Below are positions 16,307-25,918 of a DNA stretch of 64,000 nucleotides, piece after piece. The DNA comes from Flavobacterium sp. 1 (GTDB lineage: Bacteria > Bacteroidota > Bacteroidia > Flavobacteriales > Flavobacteriaceae), in NCBI RefSeq assembly GCF_002797935.1, contig NZ_PGER01000001.1, positions 3,224,001-3,288,000 on the forward strand. The letters run 5' to 3'. The position numbers were made by a program, and so were the translations under genes. Numbering within the stretch: the first letter of the stretch is position 1; every line of letters starts with the position of its first letter. The notes beneath the pieces are model-generated. The model was given only the letters and a program-made list of their open reading frames with translations, made no database searches and was not told the origin of the DNA.

Positions 16307-17326
16307 ATGTTCCCTATAAAAAAATATTTATCAATAGCATTTTTCCTGTTCTTATTGTCTTGCCAAAGTGAAATGGAAGAGCAAGACGATCATACACAGG
16401 AAACGGTTACAAATGTCTCTCCTCTTACTACCTATCTGCAAAGAGTTGCAATGGTCAAAACAGTGCAGGATAATGTAATCGACAAGTCCAATTATTGTAC
16501 CATAAAACTCCCTTATACCGTCACTGTCAATAATGTAAACATTGCCGTAAATACTGTTGCCGATTATCAAAAAGTAGAAGATAATATCAACGCAAATGCT
16601 TGGGATAACGATATTGTAAAAATAGATTTTCCCGTAACGATGGTTTACTATAATTACTACGAAAAACTTATTCCGGATGAAGCTGATTTTAATTCCTTAA
16701 TCGATTATTGGAATCTTTACCCTGATCTTTTGTCTAAAATAAATGGGTTAAACATCAATTATCCAATAACAATTAATGTCTATAACAGTGCGAATCAAAT
16801 AGCAAGTTCGGTATCCATTATAAGCGATCAGGCCTTTTTTTATTTTATAAAAAACTTAAACGACAGTCAGTATATTTCTTTGAAATATCCAATTTCCATA
16901 ACGGATTACAATTATCAGACAAAATCAATTACAAATAATTCCGATTTTGAAAATGCCATCAAATATGCTATTGATTACTGCCCGGAAAACAACATTGCAT
17001 CTCTGGATTTTACAGAAACAATAACAAAAGGGTCTTGGATCATCCCTTATTTTTTTGATGATTCAGAAAAAACTTCATCGTACAGCGGTTATTCATTTGT
17101 CTTCAAAAGTGATAAATCGATAGTTGCTTCCAAAGGAGCAATTACTGAAATGGGACAATGGGAAAGTGAAATATGGAATGGCGTAGGAAAACTAAAAATA
17201 AATTTCAGTTCAGAATTACTGAGTAAACTGAATACAAATTGGGAATTATTTGAGTTTAATAATTCCCAAATACGATTACGCGATGTAAGTAACAGCACAA
17301 ATTATCTTTATTTTGAAAAAAAATAA
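16307..17326 (+). CDS. Lipoprotein with internal beta repeats and lipocalin-like C-terminus
   Basis: A 339-aa lipoprotein of unrecognised function. The signal peptide ends LLSC (Cys about 19), followed by QSEMEEQDD, an acidic stretch compatible with surface export. Residues about 65-230 hold four degenerate repeats of about 45 residues, each starting with a Y/F-P-(I/V)-T-like strand: IKLPYTVTV, IDFPVTMVYYN, INYPITINVYN, LKYPISITDYN. Each is followed by an acidic helix with a D-F pair. The last ~100 residues (GSWIIPYFFDD to the end) resemble a lipocalin-like domain. It diverges from the ECF sigma gene and is downstream of an ECF-type promoter copy, so it may be a surface binding protein of that system. 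Confidence 0.72.
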   Translation: MFPIKKYLSIAFFLFLLSCQSEMEEQDDHTQETVTNVSPLTTYLQRVAMVKTVQDNVIDKSNYCTIKLPYTVTVNNVNIAVNTVADYQKVEDNINANAWDNDIVKIDFPVTMVYYNYYEKLIPDEADFNSLIDYWNLYPDLLSKINGLNINYPITINVYNSANQIASSVSIISDQAFFYFIKNLNDSQYISLKYPISITDYNYQTKSITNNSDFENAIKYAIDYCPENNIASLDFTETITKGSWIIPYFFDDSEKTSSYSGYSFVFKSDKSIVASKGAITEMGQWESEIWNGVGKLKINFSSELLSKLNTNWELFEFNNSQIRLRDVSNSTNYLYFEKK

Positions 17327-17391
17327 ATTCTGACATAAGCAAGTAATTTAAAATGATAATTCTATGCTTGGATGCAATAGAATCTTTTGTC

Positions 17392-17428
17392 AGAGGATTT
17401 AAAGATTTCAAGTAAATTTAAATCCTCT
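17392..17428 (+). terminator. Terminator-like hairpin after the repeat lipoprotein
   Basis: AGAGGATTTAAA (17392-17403) and TTTAAATCCTCT (17417-17428) form a perfect 12-bp stem, followed by TAATTTTTAT. It lies 65 bp past the lipoprotein stop. Confidence 0.65.
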
Positions 17429-17575
17429 TAATTTTTATAATTTCATTGACTAAAACGATCCACCCCTAAATAATCTTCTTAACTTCTGGGATTAAAAATA
17501 CAAAAAAACTGAAGGCTTTGAGATTTTTGTTTGATGGCTATTTAGGAAAATTAGGGATTTGATATGCATAAAAAA

Positions 17576-17601
17576 GGCAAAATACTTTAAAGTATTTTGC
17601 C
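17576..17601. terminator. Bidirectional palindromic terminator
   Basis: A perfect 26-bp palindrome (arms GGCAAAATACTTT) flanked by A-runs and T-runs on both sides. On the minus strand it follows the tRNA-like repeat and the flavodoxin-fold operon that ends at 17707. Confidence 0.7.
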
Positions 17602-17618
17602 TTTTTTTGACCCACTTG

Positions 17619-17660
17619 GCACAGAATTCGAACCTTTTACTAGAAGACTTAAAGATTTTA
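17619..17660 (-). repeat. tRNA-like direct repeat, left copy
   Basis: A 42-nt block matches the block at 23991-24032 at 36 of 42 positions without gaps, in the same orientation. On the minus strand it contains a T-loop-like core (GGTTCGAATTC). The following bases, CCAAGTGGGTC, look like a tRNA acceptor 3' strand, but no matching 5' half exists. It is followed by a strong hairpin, as a tRNA gene would be. I read it as a degenerate tRNA 3' end, possibly an attachment-site scar bounding the redox module. The remaining spacer (17327-17706) holds only the hairpins listed. Confidence 0.5.
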
Positions 17661-17706
17661 GATTGCTTTAAAGGATGATACAATAAGTTTAATTACTGCA
17701 TAAATA

Positions 17707-18312
17707 TTATATGTTAAAGATCTGCTCCAAGTGAACAGGATAATTTTCTAAATCCTTGGCAATATCTCCATCCTTGTATATATCAAAACAATTATAGTCT
17801 GGTAAAATTTCAACTCCACAAAAACGATAATTGCTTGTAATATGTATAAAAAAATCAGCCGTACTTCGTCCTTGAAATAAAATCTGATTTGGGTTGTCAA
17901 AAGCTGCTGCCGGAGCATTCCAAGTGGCGCTAATCATAAACTTTTTACCCTGTAAGTTTCCTCCAGTTCCATATTGTCTCGATGGATCTTCTCTTGTCCG
18001 CCCATCGTCAGCAAGAAATTTTTGACTTCTTCCTCCGCTATTGAAAACGTCATCAATATATTTTTTGTAAATCCACGGCGCACTGAACCAGTTTACTGGA
18101 GTTTGCAGGATTATAATGTCCGCTTGCAAGTGTTTTTCTACCTCTTCATCAGCGTCATATCCATCTTCAACTTTTGTTTCTAAAATTTCATAATTGTTTT
18201 CTTCAAAATATGTTTTTGCTATTTGATGAAAAGAAGCATTTAGAGTTCCCTCACTCCAATTTGGATAACTTAGATGCGTATTAATAAGCAATACTTTTTT
18301 CTGTTGATTCAT
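17707..18312 (-). CDS. MdaB-like NAD(P)H-dependent oxidoreductase (flavodoxin fold)
   Basis: A 201-aa cytoplasmic flavoprotein of the flavodoxin-like / MdaB-NQO family, which reduces quinones and electrophiles with NAD(P)H and FAD or FMN. An N-terminal strand (KVLLINTHLSY) leads into the nucleotide-binding loop. The characteristic block is DIIILQTPVNWFSAPWIYKKYIDD, written here as its parts ILQTPVNWFSAPW and IYKKYIDDVF. The GTGGNLQGKKFMISATWNAP segment follows. It lies 33 bp downstream of a longer paralogue (18346-19035) and is probably co-transcribed from the AraC-type promoter at 19055-19118. Confidence 0.88.
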   Translation of the reverse strand: MNQQKKVLLINTHLSYPNWSEGTLNASFHQIAKTYFEENNYEILETKVEDGYDADEEVEKHLQADIIILQTPVNWFSAPWIYKKYIDDVFNSGGRSQKFLADDGRTREDPSRQYGTGGNLQGKKFMISATWNAPAAAFDNPNQILFQGRSTADFFIHITSNYRFCGVEILPDYNCFDIYKDGDIAKDLENYPVHLEQIFNI

Positions 18313-18345
18313 TGTAATTTATTTTATTATTTTAATAGATAAAAA

Positions 18346-19035
18346 TTATAGTTTAAATACCTTTTTTAAATAGGCAGGATAATTTTCTAAATCTTCCTTA
18401 ATGTGTTTGTTATGAAAAACGTCGTAACAATAATGTCCTGGAACTACTGTAAATCCAACAAATAAATAATTTGCAGCTACGTTAAACAAAGCATCATCTG
18501 CACTTTTTCCTTTCCAAAGTGGTTGTTTTTGGTTATTAAAACTTTCTTCTGGTGCATTCCAAGTAGCGGAAAGTAAAAACTTTTTACCCTGCATTTTCCC
18601 GCCAGTCCCGTATTGCTTGGCTGGGTCTTTTTCAGAACGTCCATCACCGGAAAGGAATTTTTGGCTTCGCATTGCACTGGTAAAAACTTCGTCAACATAC
18701 TTTTTGTAAATCCAAGGTGTATTTTCCCAGTTTACTGGTGTTTGCAATACTATAATATCGGCTTGCATGTGCTTCTCTACTTCTTCGTCAACATTATAAC
18801 CAGCCTCAATTTTAGTTTCTAAAACTTTAAAGTTTTGTGAAAGAAAGAATTCTCTAGCTTTATCATAAAAAGCTTTATTGAGTTTTCCTTCAGATAAACC
18901 CGGATAAGTGAGGTGTGCATTGATAAGTAATACTGTTTTGGGTTTTATCACTTCTTTTGTTGTTGTTTGCGCAATTGTTTTTGTTCCGATTGATAATAAG
19001 GTTATCAGGGTCAGAAAAATTATTTTTATTTTCAT
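18346..19035 (-). CDS. Flavodoxin-fold oxidoreductase paralogue with a signal peptide
   Basis: A 229-aa paralogue of the downstream MdaB-like gene, with the same core (LQTPVNWENTPWIYKKYVDE, GTGGKMQGKKFLLSATWNAP). It carries an extra N-terminus that reads as a Sec signal peptide: two lysines, a hydrophobic stretch (about 5-18) and TIAQ at residues 20-23. Flavodoxin-like quinone reductases normally work in the cytoplasm, where NAD(P)H is available, so an exported copy is odd. Either it is delivered to the periplasm with bound flavin and a different electron donor, or the N-terminus is a membrane tether. The start is well placed after a TACCTTTG -7 box and an AraC-type operator. Confidence 0.85.
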   Translation of the reverse strand: MKIKIIFLTLITLLSIGTKTIAQTTTKEVIKPKTVLLINAHLTYPGLSEGKLNKAFYDKAREFFLSQNFKVLETKIEAGYNVDEEVEKHMQADIIVLQTPVNWENTPWIYKKYVDEVFTSAMRSQKFLSGDGRSEKDPAKQYGTGGKMQGKKFLLSATWNAPEESFNNQKQPLWKGKSADDALFNVAANYLFVGFTVVPGHYCYDVFHNKHIKEDLENYPAYLKKVFKL

Positions 19036-19054
19036 CGATAATTAAATTAGGAGA

Positions 19055-19118
19055 CAAAGGTATAGGCTAAGAAAAAAATTGACAGATACATTCTACCAGT
19101 AAAAAAGAAACAAATCAT
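19055..19118 (-). promoter_or_regulatory. AraC-type operator and promoter of the flavodoxin-fold pair
   Basis: The -7 box TACCTTTG lies at 19055-19062 (minus). Two 12-bp direct repeats, GTAGAATGTATC (19085-19096) and ATGATTTGTTTC (19107-19118), are 22 bp apart. Exactly 22 nt separate the nearer repeat from the -7 box, as in the two sister promoters at 20927-20990 and 22663-22726. The nearer repeat is the most diverged of the six. Confidence 0.7.
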
Positions 19119-19151
19119 TTATAAAAAAAAAACGCTTTTACAAATGTGTCT

Positions 19152-20042
19152 TTATATTAAAAATTGAGATACTATTTTTTTTGCTTGTAAATGGTATTTT
19201 TTTGGTGTAATGCCCATCTGTTTTTTGAAAAATTTTGAAAAATAGTTCGGATATTCAAAACCAAGAGCATAGGCTATTTCGGTTGTGTTTAAATCACTTC
19301 TTTTCTCAAGCATTTCCTTGGCTTTAGCTATCACAAACTCATGTATGTTTTCAATTGCAGATTTATAAGTGAAGTGCTTAATAATGTCTCCCAAATAGTT
19401 TGGCGTTAAACCTAGTTTATCTGCAAAATATTGAACTGTAGGCATCTGATTAATCGGCTGATTATAATAATTCATAAGCAGTTGCTGAAATTCGGATATA
19501 ATGGGACTATACTGCACAGGATTTGAGGAAAATTGTCTTTTATAAAATGATTCAACCAATGACACCAAAACGTGAACATAAGAAATTAGCACTACGAAAT
19601 TCTCTTTCTCACTGTTGTAGTATTTTAGCATTAAATCAAAAATTGTCCTGATTTCCTCCTCTTCTTTTTTAATTAATAACAAAGGCTCGTGTTTTCCATA
19701 GTTGTAATAATTTTTGAATAGAAACCGATTCTCTTCGATTAATTTCTTCGAAAATTGCAGATATATTCCGTTAAATGTTGGCTCTATGTCCCAACCGTTT
19801 GACAGGTCGGGACTATTGAAGAAAAGAGCCGTTACAGGTTTTACGTTATTAGGATTAAAACCCGAAACACTTTTATCAATGAAATTGCTTTTGATGGAGA
19901 TTCGGTAAAAGTCAATAGATACAGGTTCTGATTTTAAACGCATTTTAGGAACATCGTAATACCCAATGTCAATATTATCGTCTAATGGTTTTGGTAAACC
20001 TATGTATTTATTGAATGCTTCAATGCTTTTAAACAATGTCAT
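19152..20042 (-). CDS. AraC-family transcriptional regulator (paralogue 1)
   Basis: A 296-aa regulator. The N-terminal domain (1-190, cupin-like, with FNKYIGLPKPLDDNIDIGYYD and the YLQFSKKLIEENRFL segment) is the presumed ligand sensor. The C-terminal double HTH (about 195-290) carries VQYFADKLGLTPNYLGDIIK and TEIAYALGFEYPNYFSKFFK. It is closely similar over its whole length to the regulator at 22788-23651. It starts 18 bp after the SDR stop, so it is co-transcribed with the SDR and autoregulated if it binds that promoter. The direct repeats at three promoters here are the likely targets of one or both paralogues. Confidence 0.93.
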   Translation of the reverse strand: MTLFKSIEAFNKYIGLPKPLDDNIDIGYYDVPKMRLKSEPVSIDFYRISIKSNFIDKSVSGFNPNNVKPVTALFFNSPDLSNGWDIEPTFNGIYLQFSKKLIEENRFLFKNYYNYGKHEPLLLIKKEEEEIRTIFDLMLKYYNSEKENFVVLISYVHVLVSLVESFYKRQFSSNPVQYSPIISEFQQLLMNYYNQPINQMPTVQYFADKLGLTPNYLGDIIKHFTYKSAIENIHEFVIAKAKEMLEKRSDLNTTEIAYALGFEYPNYFSKFFKKQMGITPKKYHLQAKKIVSQFLI

Positions 20043-20060
20043 TTAGATTAATTTATTTTG

Positions 20061-20903
20061 TTATTCGTCAAATCCCAAAGATGAAGATAGATCACGGTAA
20101 GCATCAGCTTGTTCTTGTAATTCTTTTATTTTTCTTTCTGTTTCCGCAATACAGTCTGCACCAGCCATCCAACGTTTTGGAGGCACGTTTTCACTGGCAA
20201 TTTTAAGCAATGCTGCAGCCAATTTAGCAGGGTCTCCGCCTTGTGTACCACTCACACTTTCCCAACCCGGGCGAAGCATAGATGTACGTTCTGCATAATC
20301 CGCTATTACATTTTCAGACCATGTTGTTGAAGATGGTTCCAATAAATTAGTTCTAAAAAAACCCGGGTTTACAATAGTCGTATTGATCCCAAATGGAGCC
20401 ACTTCCAACTGTAAAGATTCCATCCAGCCTTCTAATGCAAATTTAGAAGTAGCATAGGCAGTACAAAGTTCATAGCCAACCAATCCCGCAGTAGATGAAA
20501 TTGTTATAATGTGCCCTGATTTATTTTTTCTGAAAATTGGCAAAACTGCCCTTGTTACATTCATTGGACCAAATAAATTAGTCGAGATTTGACGTTCTAT
20601 CTGCTCCTGGCTAAACTGCTCAAAAAAACCGGCATAGAAACTACCAGCATTGTTAACCAACACATCGATTGTTCCAAACTTCTCAATTGCAGCATTTATA
20701 CCAACACTAATTTCTTGTGGATTTGTAACGTCCAGCTGAACCACCAATAAATTTTCGGAAGTGTCAGCAAATGCTTTTGTTACTTTACTTAAATTTCTGC
20801 CTGTTGCAATAACTTTGTTACCAGCAGCAAGTGCGGCTTTAGCAATTTCCAACCCTATTCCGCTGCTTGCACCGGTTATTAACCAAACTTTATTTTCTTT
20901 CAT
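20061..20903 (-). CDS. Short-chain dehydrogenase/reductase (SDR)
   Basis: A 280-aa classical SDR. It has the NAD(P)-binding TGASSGIG near residue 12, NNAG (about 85), the catalytic Ser in TISSTAG and the Y-x-x-x-K motif YATSKFALEGW. The frame opens at 20924, but I chose the ATG at 20903 (MKENKVWLITG). The upstream ATG would lie only 2-3 bp from the -7 box (20927-20934), at or before the transcription start. The substrate is unknown, and the shared operator with other oxidoreductases suggests electrophile or aldehyde/ketone detoxification. Confidence 0.92.
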   Translation of the reverse strand: MKENKVWLITGASSGIGLEIAKAALAAGNKVIATGRNLSKVTKAFADTSENLLVVQLDVTNPQEISVGINAAIEKFGTIDVLVNNAGSFYAGFFEQFSQEQIERQISTNLFGPMNVTRAVLPIFRKNKSGHIITISSTAGLVGYELCTAYATSKFALEGWMESLQLEVAPFGINTTIVNPGFFRTNLLEPSSTTWSENVIADYAERTSMLRPGWESVSGTQGGDPAKLAAALLKIASENVPPKRWMAGADCIAETERKIKELQEQADAYRDLSSSLGFDE

Positions 20904-20926
20904 TGTGTTATGTTTTAAATTCATGA

Positions 20927-20990
20927 CAAAGATAGAAGTTGGCTATTGTGGCAACGGAAACAGATTACCAATAAAAAAGAAACAAATTAC
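20927..20990 (-). promoter_or_regulatory. AraC-type operator and promoter of the SDR-araC unit
   Basis: The -7 box TATCTTTG lies at 20927-20934 (minus), with a TTG 17 nt upstream. The direct repeats GTAATCTGTTTC (20957-20968) and GTAATTTGTTTC (20979-20990) are 22 bp apart. The gap from the nearer repeat to the -7 box is 22 nt, identical to the two sister promoters. Confidence 0.8.
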
Positions 20991-20998
20991 TGATAAAA

Positions 20999-21030
20999 GA
21001 AAAACGGCTGTTTTTGTCAACCGTTTTTTT
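20999..21030 (-). terminator. Terminator of the MoaF-like gene
   Basis: AAAACGG and CCGTTTT arms around a short loop, with TCTTTT following on the minus strand, 10 bp past the MoaF-like stop. It abuts the distal repeat of the SDR operator. Confidence 0.55.
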
Positions 21031-21039
21031 AATTACTTT

Positions 21040-21477
21040 TTATTTTATAAATTCAAATTTACCCTCTCTGGCTATTGAACCTCTTTTTCCTCTTGCTTTT
21101 TCATCAGCATAAGTTACAAAGGCATTTACTTTTTTGTCTTTTGTGTTTATGACTACGCTTATTACGTAACCATTTTCTTCAACCCAATTCAAAAAATGCA
21201 AGTGATCTGTCAATTTTTCATAGCTGAATTTTTCATCTCCCTCGGTAATTTCTCCTTTGCTGTTAGTTGTTTTCCAATGCATTGTACTGTCTGAAGCATA
21301 GCTTATTTCGGCTTTCATATCTGGAAATGTTGAGATTCCTTTTTTGCCAATTAAAGCATAGTCTTTAGCATCCGCAGTTTCAGTTGTTGTGCATTTTTCT
21401 TGTTGTTGATTATTACCACAAGAGGCAAACAATCCACTTAAAATTAGTAGTGTTCCAATTTTTTTCATTCTTTTCAT
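21040..21477 (-). CDS. MoaF-like lipoprotein
   Basis: A 145-aa lipoprotein with lipobox LFASC (Cys about 20). The globular part, with YALIGKKGISTFPDMKAEISY cut here to DMKAEISYAS and SMHWKTTN, and HFLNWVEENGYVISVVINT, resembles the small beta-barrel MoaF / phenolic-acid-decarboxylase-like fold. Members of that group bind small hydrophobic ligands, and the activity here is unknown. It starts 18 bp after the aldo-keto reductase stop and forms an operon with it under the AraC-type operator. Confidence 0.68.
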   Translation of the reverse strand: MKRMKKIGTLLILSGLFASCGNNQQQEKCTTTETADAKDYALIGKKGISTFPDMKAEISYASDSTMHWKTTNSKGEITEGDEKFSYEKLTDHLHFLNWVEENGYVISVVINTKDKKVNAFVTYADEKARGKRGSIAREGKFEFIK

Positions 21478-21495
21478 TTTTTTTAATTATTAAAT

Positions 21496-22726
<1,231 letters not shown>

Positions 22727-22734
22727 TGATAAAA

Positions 22735-22761
22735 GAAAAAACGCTTCATTTGAAAGCGTTT
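22735..22761 (-). terminator. Terminator of the second araC gene
   Basis: AAACGCTT and AAGCGTTT arms with TTTCTTTT following on the minus strand, 27 bp past the araC stop. It separates this gene from the AKR operon. Confidence 0.65.
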
Positions 22762-22787
22762 ACTATTAACCTGAGTTCGATTATTAT

Positions 22788-23651
22788 TTAAAGTTTTTTA
22801 TTAAGCTGCAGGCGATATTCTTTAGGGCTGAACCCTACCATCTTTTTGAAAAATTTCGAGAAGTAGTTGGGATATTCAAAACCTAACTCGTAAGCAACTT
22901 CGGTGTTATTCATTCCTGAATTTTCTAATAATTCTTTAGCTTTTTTGGCAACAAATTCATGGATGCTTTCAATTGCAGATTTTTGAGTAAAGTGTTTAAT
23001 GATATCACCTAAATAATTAGCTGTCAAACCTAAATTATCTGCAAAGTATTGCACGTTTGGAAGTTGTTTAACAGGTTGATTATAATACTCAATCAAACTT
23101 TGTTGAAAATCTGCAACAATCCTGCTGTACTGTTTTGGGTCGGTTGAAAACTGTCTTTTATAAAATGCTTCTACTAAACATATCAATACATTTGCATAAG
23201 AAAGCAGAACTCCAAAATCTTTTTTTCCGCCTTCATAATATTTAACCATCAATTCAAAAACAGCACTGATTTCGTGAACTTCGTCTTCTGTTAAATATAA
23301 GGCTTCGTGCTGGCCATAATCCAGATAAGTTTTGAATAAGAATCTATTTTCTTCAATAACTTTTTTGGATAATTGTAAATACATCCCGGTATAAGTTGGT
23401 TCCGCATCCCATCCCGGTTCGATTACTAAGTTTGGCGTGTTGAAAAACACAGCGGAAAGCAGCTCCGCATTAGGAGTAGATTTACTTCTATACTTAATTT
23501 TAATAGATATCCGATAAAAATCGACCGTCATAGGTTCGGACACCAATACGATATTTGGCGGATCATAATATCCCACATCAATGTCATTGTCCAAAGGTTC
23601 TGCTAAGCCAATGTATTTATTGAATGATGTAAAATCTTTAAAGTAAATCAT
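22788..23651 (-). CDS. AraC-family transcriptional regulator (paralogue 2)
   Basis: A 287-aa paralogue of the regulator at 19152-20042, with the same sensor opening (FNKYIGLAEPLDNDIDVGYYD) and the same HTH pair (VQYFADNLGLTANYLGDIIK, TEVAYELGFEYPNYFSKFFK). The DNA-reading helices are nearly identical in the two proteins, so they probably bind the same operator. It has its own transcription unit: a TAATTTTG -7 box at 23656-23663 lies 4 bp from the ATG, which would give an almost leaderless message. The direct-repeat operator is absent upstream of it. Confidence 0.92.
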   Translation of the reverse strand: MIYFKDFTSFNKYIGLAEPLDNDIDVGYYDPPNIVLVSEPMTVDFYRISIKIKYRSKSTPNAELLSAVFFNTPNLVIEPGWDAEPTYTGMYLQLSKKVIEENRFLFKTYLDYGQHEALYLTEDEVHEISAVFELMVKYYEGGKKDFGVLLSYANVLICLVEAFYKRQFSTDPKQYSRIVADFQQSLIEYYNQPVKQLPNVQYFADNLGLTANYLGDIIKHFTQKSAIESIHEFVAKKAKELLENSGMNNTEVAYELGFEYPNYFSKFFKKMVGFSPKEYRLQLNKKL

Positions 23652-23930
23652 TTAGCAAAATTATAAATTCTTAGCTCAATTTAGATTTTTATTTGTTCTT
23701 TATCATAAAGATAAATAGATATTTCAAATTAGAGATGCTAACAAAAATTAAGCAGTAAGTTAAGAAAATAACACCTTCATGTTTAACTTCTTTATATAAA
23801 TCATTGATATAATGAATTTTCGTACTTATATTAACCATAAAGTAAAAAATAGTAAAGGATTAGAATCAGTAAATCCAATAAATATAAAGATTTAACATCG
23901 ATCAAAAAAAGTGATTAATTGTTCAAACCA

Positions 23931-23968
23931 AAAAAAGCCTTCAAAATCAACAACTTTAAAGGCTTTTT
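23931..23968 (-). terminator. Hairpin after the right tRNA-like repeat
   Basis: AAAAAGCCTT and AAGGCTTTTT arms with flanking A/T runs. In the minus direction it follows the tRNA-like block at 23991-24032, the same arrangement as at the left copy. The rest of the 600-bp spacer 23652-24252 shows no gene I can support. Confidence 0.6.
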
Positions 23969-23990
23969 CAAATTAATGGTGCCCTTGACG

Positions 23991-24032
23991 GTACAGAATT
24001 CGAACCACTTGTTAGAAGATTTAAAGATTTTA
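23991..24032 (-). repeat. tRNA-like direct repeat, right copy
   Basis: A 42-nt block, 36/42 identical to 17619-17660. On the minus strand it has the T-loop-like core GGTTCGAATTC and ends with CAAGGGCACCA (24 bp later, near 23977), which reads like an acceptor strand plus ACCA. No 5' tRNA half is present. With the left copy it brackets the redox/AraC module. Confidence 0.5.
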
Positions 24033-24207
24033 AATGAAGCTTAAAGAGATATACATGGTTTTCATTTTGTCCTATGATTCAAAACTCTTATGGACTACGA
24101 TAATTACTAGTAAAAGGAGATCCATACGGGACTGTTTACGAACCATTTCATGCATGATTTAAAGAAACTTGCTTCAAAGTAGTTATTGTTGTCAGTAATC
24201 CAAATTG

Positions 24208-24233
24208 AAAAAATCATGTATTATGATTTTTTT
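24208..24233 (-). terminator. Terminator of the hybrid kinase gene
   Basis: AAAAAATCAT and ATGATTTTTT arms with a 5-nt loop, 20 bp past the kinase stop. The A/T runs on either side allow use in both directions. Confidence 0.6.
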
Positions 24234-24252
24234 AAAACTCAAATAACAGCCG

Positions 24253-25767
24253 CTAAATAATGCCTTCTTTGTGAACTAATTCAATTATAACATTATACAA
24301 CTCTTCTGACTCGAAAGGTTTGGATAAATACCTGTCTATTCCTTCAGAAGAACAAGCTTCGATAATAGAACCTGTCACAACTGCTGTTAATGCTACAATT
24401 GGAATGTTTTTTTTAGTCTTATCTTCCAAGTTACGAATAATCGCAGTAGCTTCATATCCATTCATTATTGGCATCATAATATCCATCAAAATAATATCAA
24501 AATCTTCCCGAATAACTGCCTCAACTGCTAAACTACCATTATCTACAGTAACACAATCGAAATTAAATTTTGAAAGCACTTTTTGCGCCAAAATTTGATT
24601 AATCCGATTATCTTCTACTAAAAGAACTTTAATTTTTCCGCCTCTATTAATAGAAATGGCTGATTTCTCTTTATTTGATATTGATTTTAAAGGAACTGAT
24701 TTAGAATTTTCTTTAGCAAAAAGTAAGTTTACAGTGAATTTTGTACCAATACCGAGTTTACTTTTCACATGGATTTCGCCATTCATAATATTGATGATTT
24801 TCTTGATGATGGTCAATCCTAAACCTGTACCACCATACTTTCTTGCCGTATCATTGCTTACCTGAGTAAATGGATCAAAAATAGTATCTATCTTATCCTG
24901 AGGAATTCCTATTCCAGAATCTTTTACTGTCACTTTTATATGATAGAACCCTGCTTCTTCTTTATCAAACTTAATTTTTAATCTAATTTTCCCTTTTTTA
25001 GGGGTAAATTTAACGGAATTACTAATTAAATTAAATAATATTTGAGAAACCCGAATAGAATCACCATTAAGTATTGCAGGAACTTTTTTATCGATTAAAA
25101 TTTTAAAATCTATCTCTTTTGCCTGTGTCTTACTAGAAAAGGTATCATAAATAAGCTGGGTAAGGTTTGATAAATCGAAGGGTTTTTCATAGAGTGCAAT
25201 TTGTCCTGATTCAATTTTTGCCAAATCCAAAATATCATTAATAATCACGAGAAGAATGTCTCCAGAAATCTTTATATAGTCTAATTGCTTTTTGCTCTCA
25301 GCATCTAAAGATAGATTTTTTAACAATAAATCCGTAAAACCCAAAATGCCATTGAGTGGCGTGCGAATTTCATGACTCATACTTGACAAGAATTCATCTC
25401 TTGCCATGGCTAATTGTTCAGAACGTTCCTTTTCCTCTACTAATTTTTTATTACTAGTTTCTAACAATTTTTTAGAAACCATAACTGCTTTTAATTCTTC
25501 AATATAGGTGTTAAATCCCATACAGAAAACATCTAATTCATCTTGGGCATCTGAAATTGGCAAATAATTAAAAAAATCTCCCGCACAACTATTTGAAATA
25601 TGTCCAATGATAGCATCAGTCCTTTTCTTTTTAGACTCAATTTTTTCAGCCAAAGAAAGCAATTCTTTATGAACATCCTCTAAACTATTTCCATTTGTAT
25701 ATTGTTCCTGAAACTCGTCTGCATTGATTGAACGAACCAAAACTAATATTTCTTCTAGCTTAGTCAT
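24253..25767 (-). CDS. Soluble hybrid histidine kinase (HisKA-HATPase-REC)
   Basis: A 504-aa kinase without membrane segments. The N-terminal 125 residues are helical, with a HAMP-like stretch (residues about 70-95) and a coiled coil. The HisKA box is SSMSHEIRTPLNG (His about 133). The ATPase has the N box FNLISNSVKFTP, G1 DSGIGIP and G2 GGTGLGLTI. A C-terminal receiver (about 378-500) has VEDN, the phospho-acceptor Asp in ILMDIMMP and Lys in YLSKPF. No HPt domain or output domain is attached or nearby, so signalling must go through another protein. It is transcribed in the same direction as the STAS-like gene and the oxoamine synthase fusion upstream. Confidence 0.93.
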   Translation of the reverse strand: MTKLEEILVLVRSINADEFQEQYTNGNSLEDVHKELLSLAEKIESKKKRTDAIIGHISNSCAGDFFNYLPISDAQDELDVFCMGFNTYIEELKAVMVSKKLLETSNKKLVEEKERSEQLAMARDEFLSSMSHEIRTPLNGILGFTDLLLKNLSLDAESKKQLDYIKISGDILLVIINDILDLAKIESGQIALYEKPFDLSNLTQLIYDTFSSKTQAKEIDFKILIDKKVPAILNGDSIRVSQILFNLISNSVKFTPKKGKIRLKIKFDKEEAGFYHIKVTVKDSGIGIPQDKIDTIFDPFTQVSNDTARKYGGTGLGLTIIKKIINIMNGEIHVKSKLGIGTKFTVNLLFAKENSKSVPLKSISNKEKSAISINRGGKIKVLLVEDNRINQILAQKVLSKFNFDCVTVDNGSLAVEAVIREDFDIILMDIMMPIMNGYEATAIIRNLEDKTKKNIPIVALTAVVTGSIIEACSSEGIDRYLSKPFESEELYNVIIELVHKEGII

Positions 25768-25857
25768 TTAATTTTTCCTTTTTATTGTTTCATTTAATCT
25801 AACTAATTTACATCTTTTTTAGGAAAAATCTGTAAACATAGAAACATTTTTAATAAC

Positions 25858-25914
25858 TTACCTTTGTTCGTTTTTTGCTTTTATTTCCATTAGCCATTCA
25901 ATCGCTTTCTTTTT
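25858..25914 (-). pseudogene. Remnant 3' end of a duplicated STAS-like gene
   Basis: On the minus strand an 18-codon stretch translates to KKKAIEWLMEIKAKNEQR and a stop. This closely matches the C-terminus of the intact neighbour (KKNDAINWLNELKEKNEQI). An in-frame stop lies just upstream. It looks like the tail of a tandem copy whose body has been lost. Confidence 0.55.
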
Positions 25915-25918
25915 TTAG

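Noticed and set aside
17492..17683. 63-aa minus-strand ORF
   Set aside because: It runs through a perfect 26-bp terminator palindrome and the tRNA-like repeat, so the open frame is accidental.
17619..17700. Possible complete tRNA gene on the minus strand
   Set aside because: The T-loop-like core and a 3' acceptor-like end are present, but no complementary 5' acceptor, D arm or anticodon arm can be folded. It is kept only as a tRNA-like repeat.
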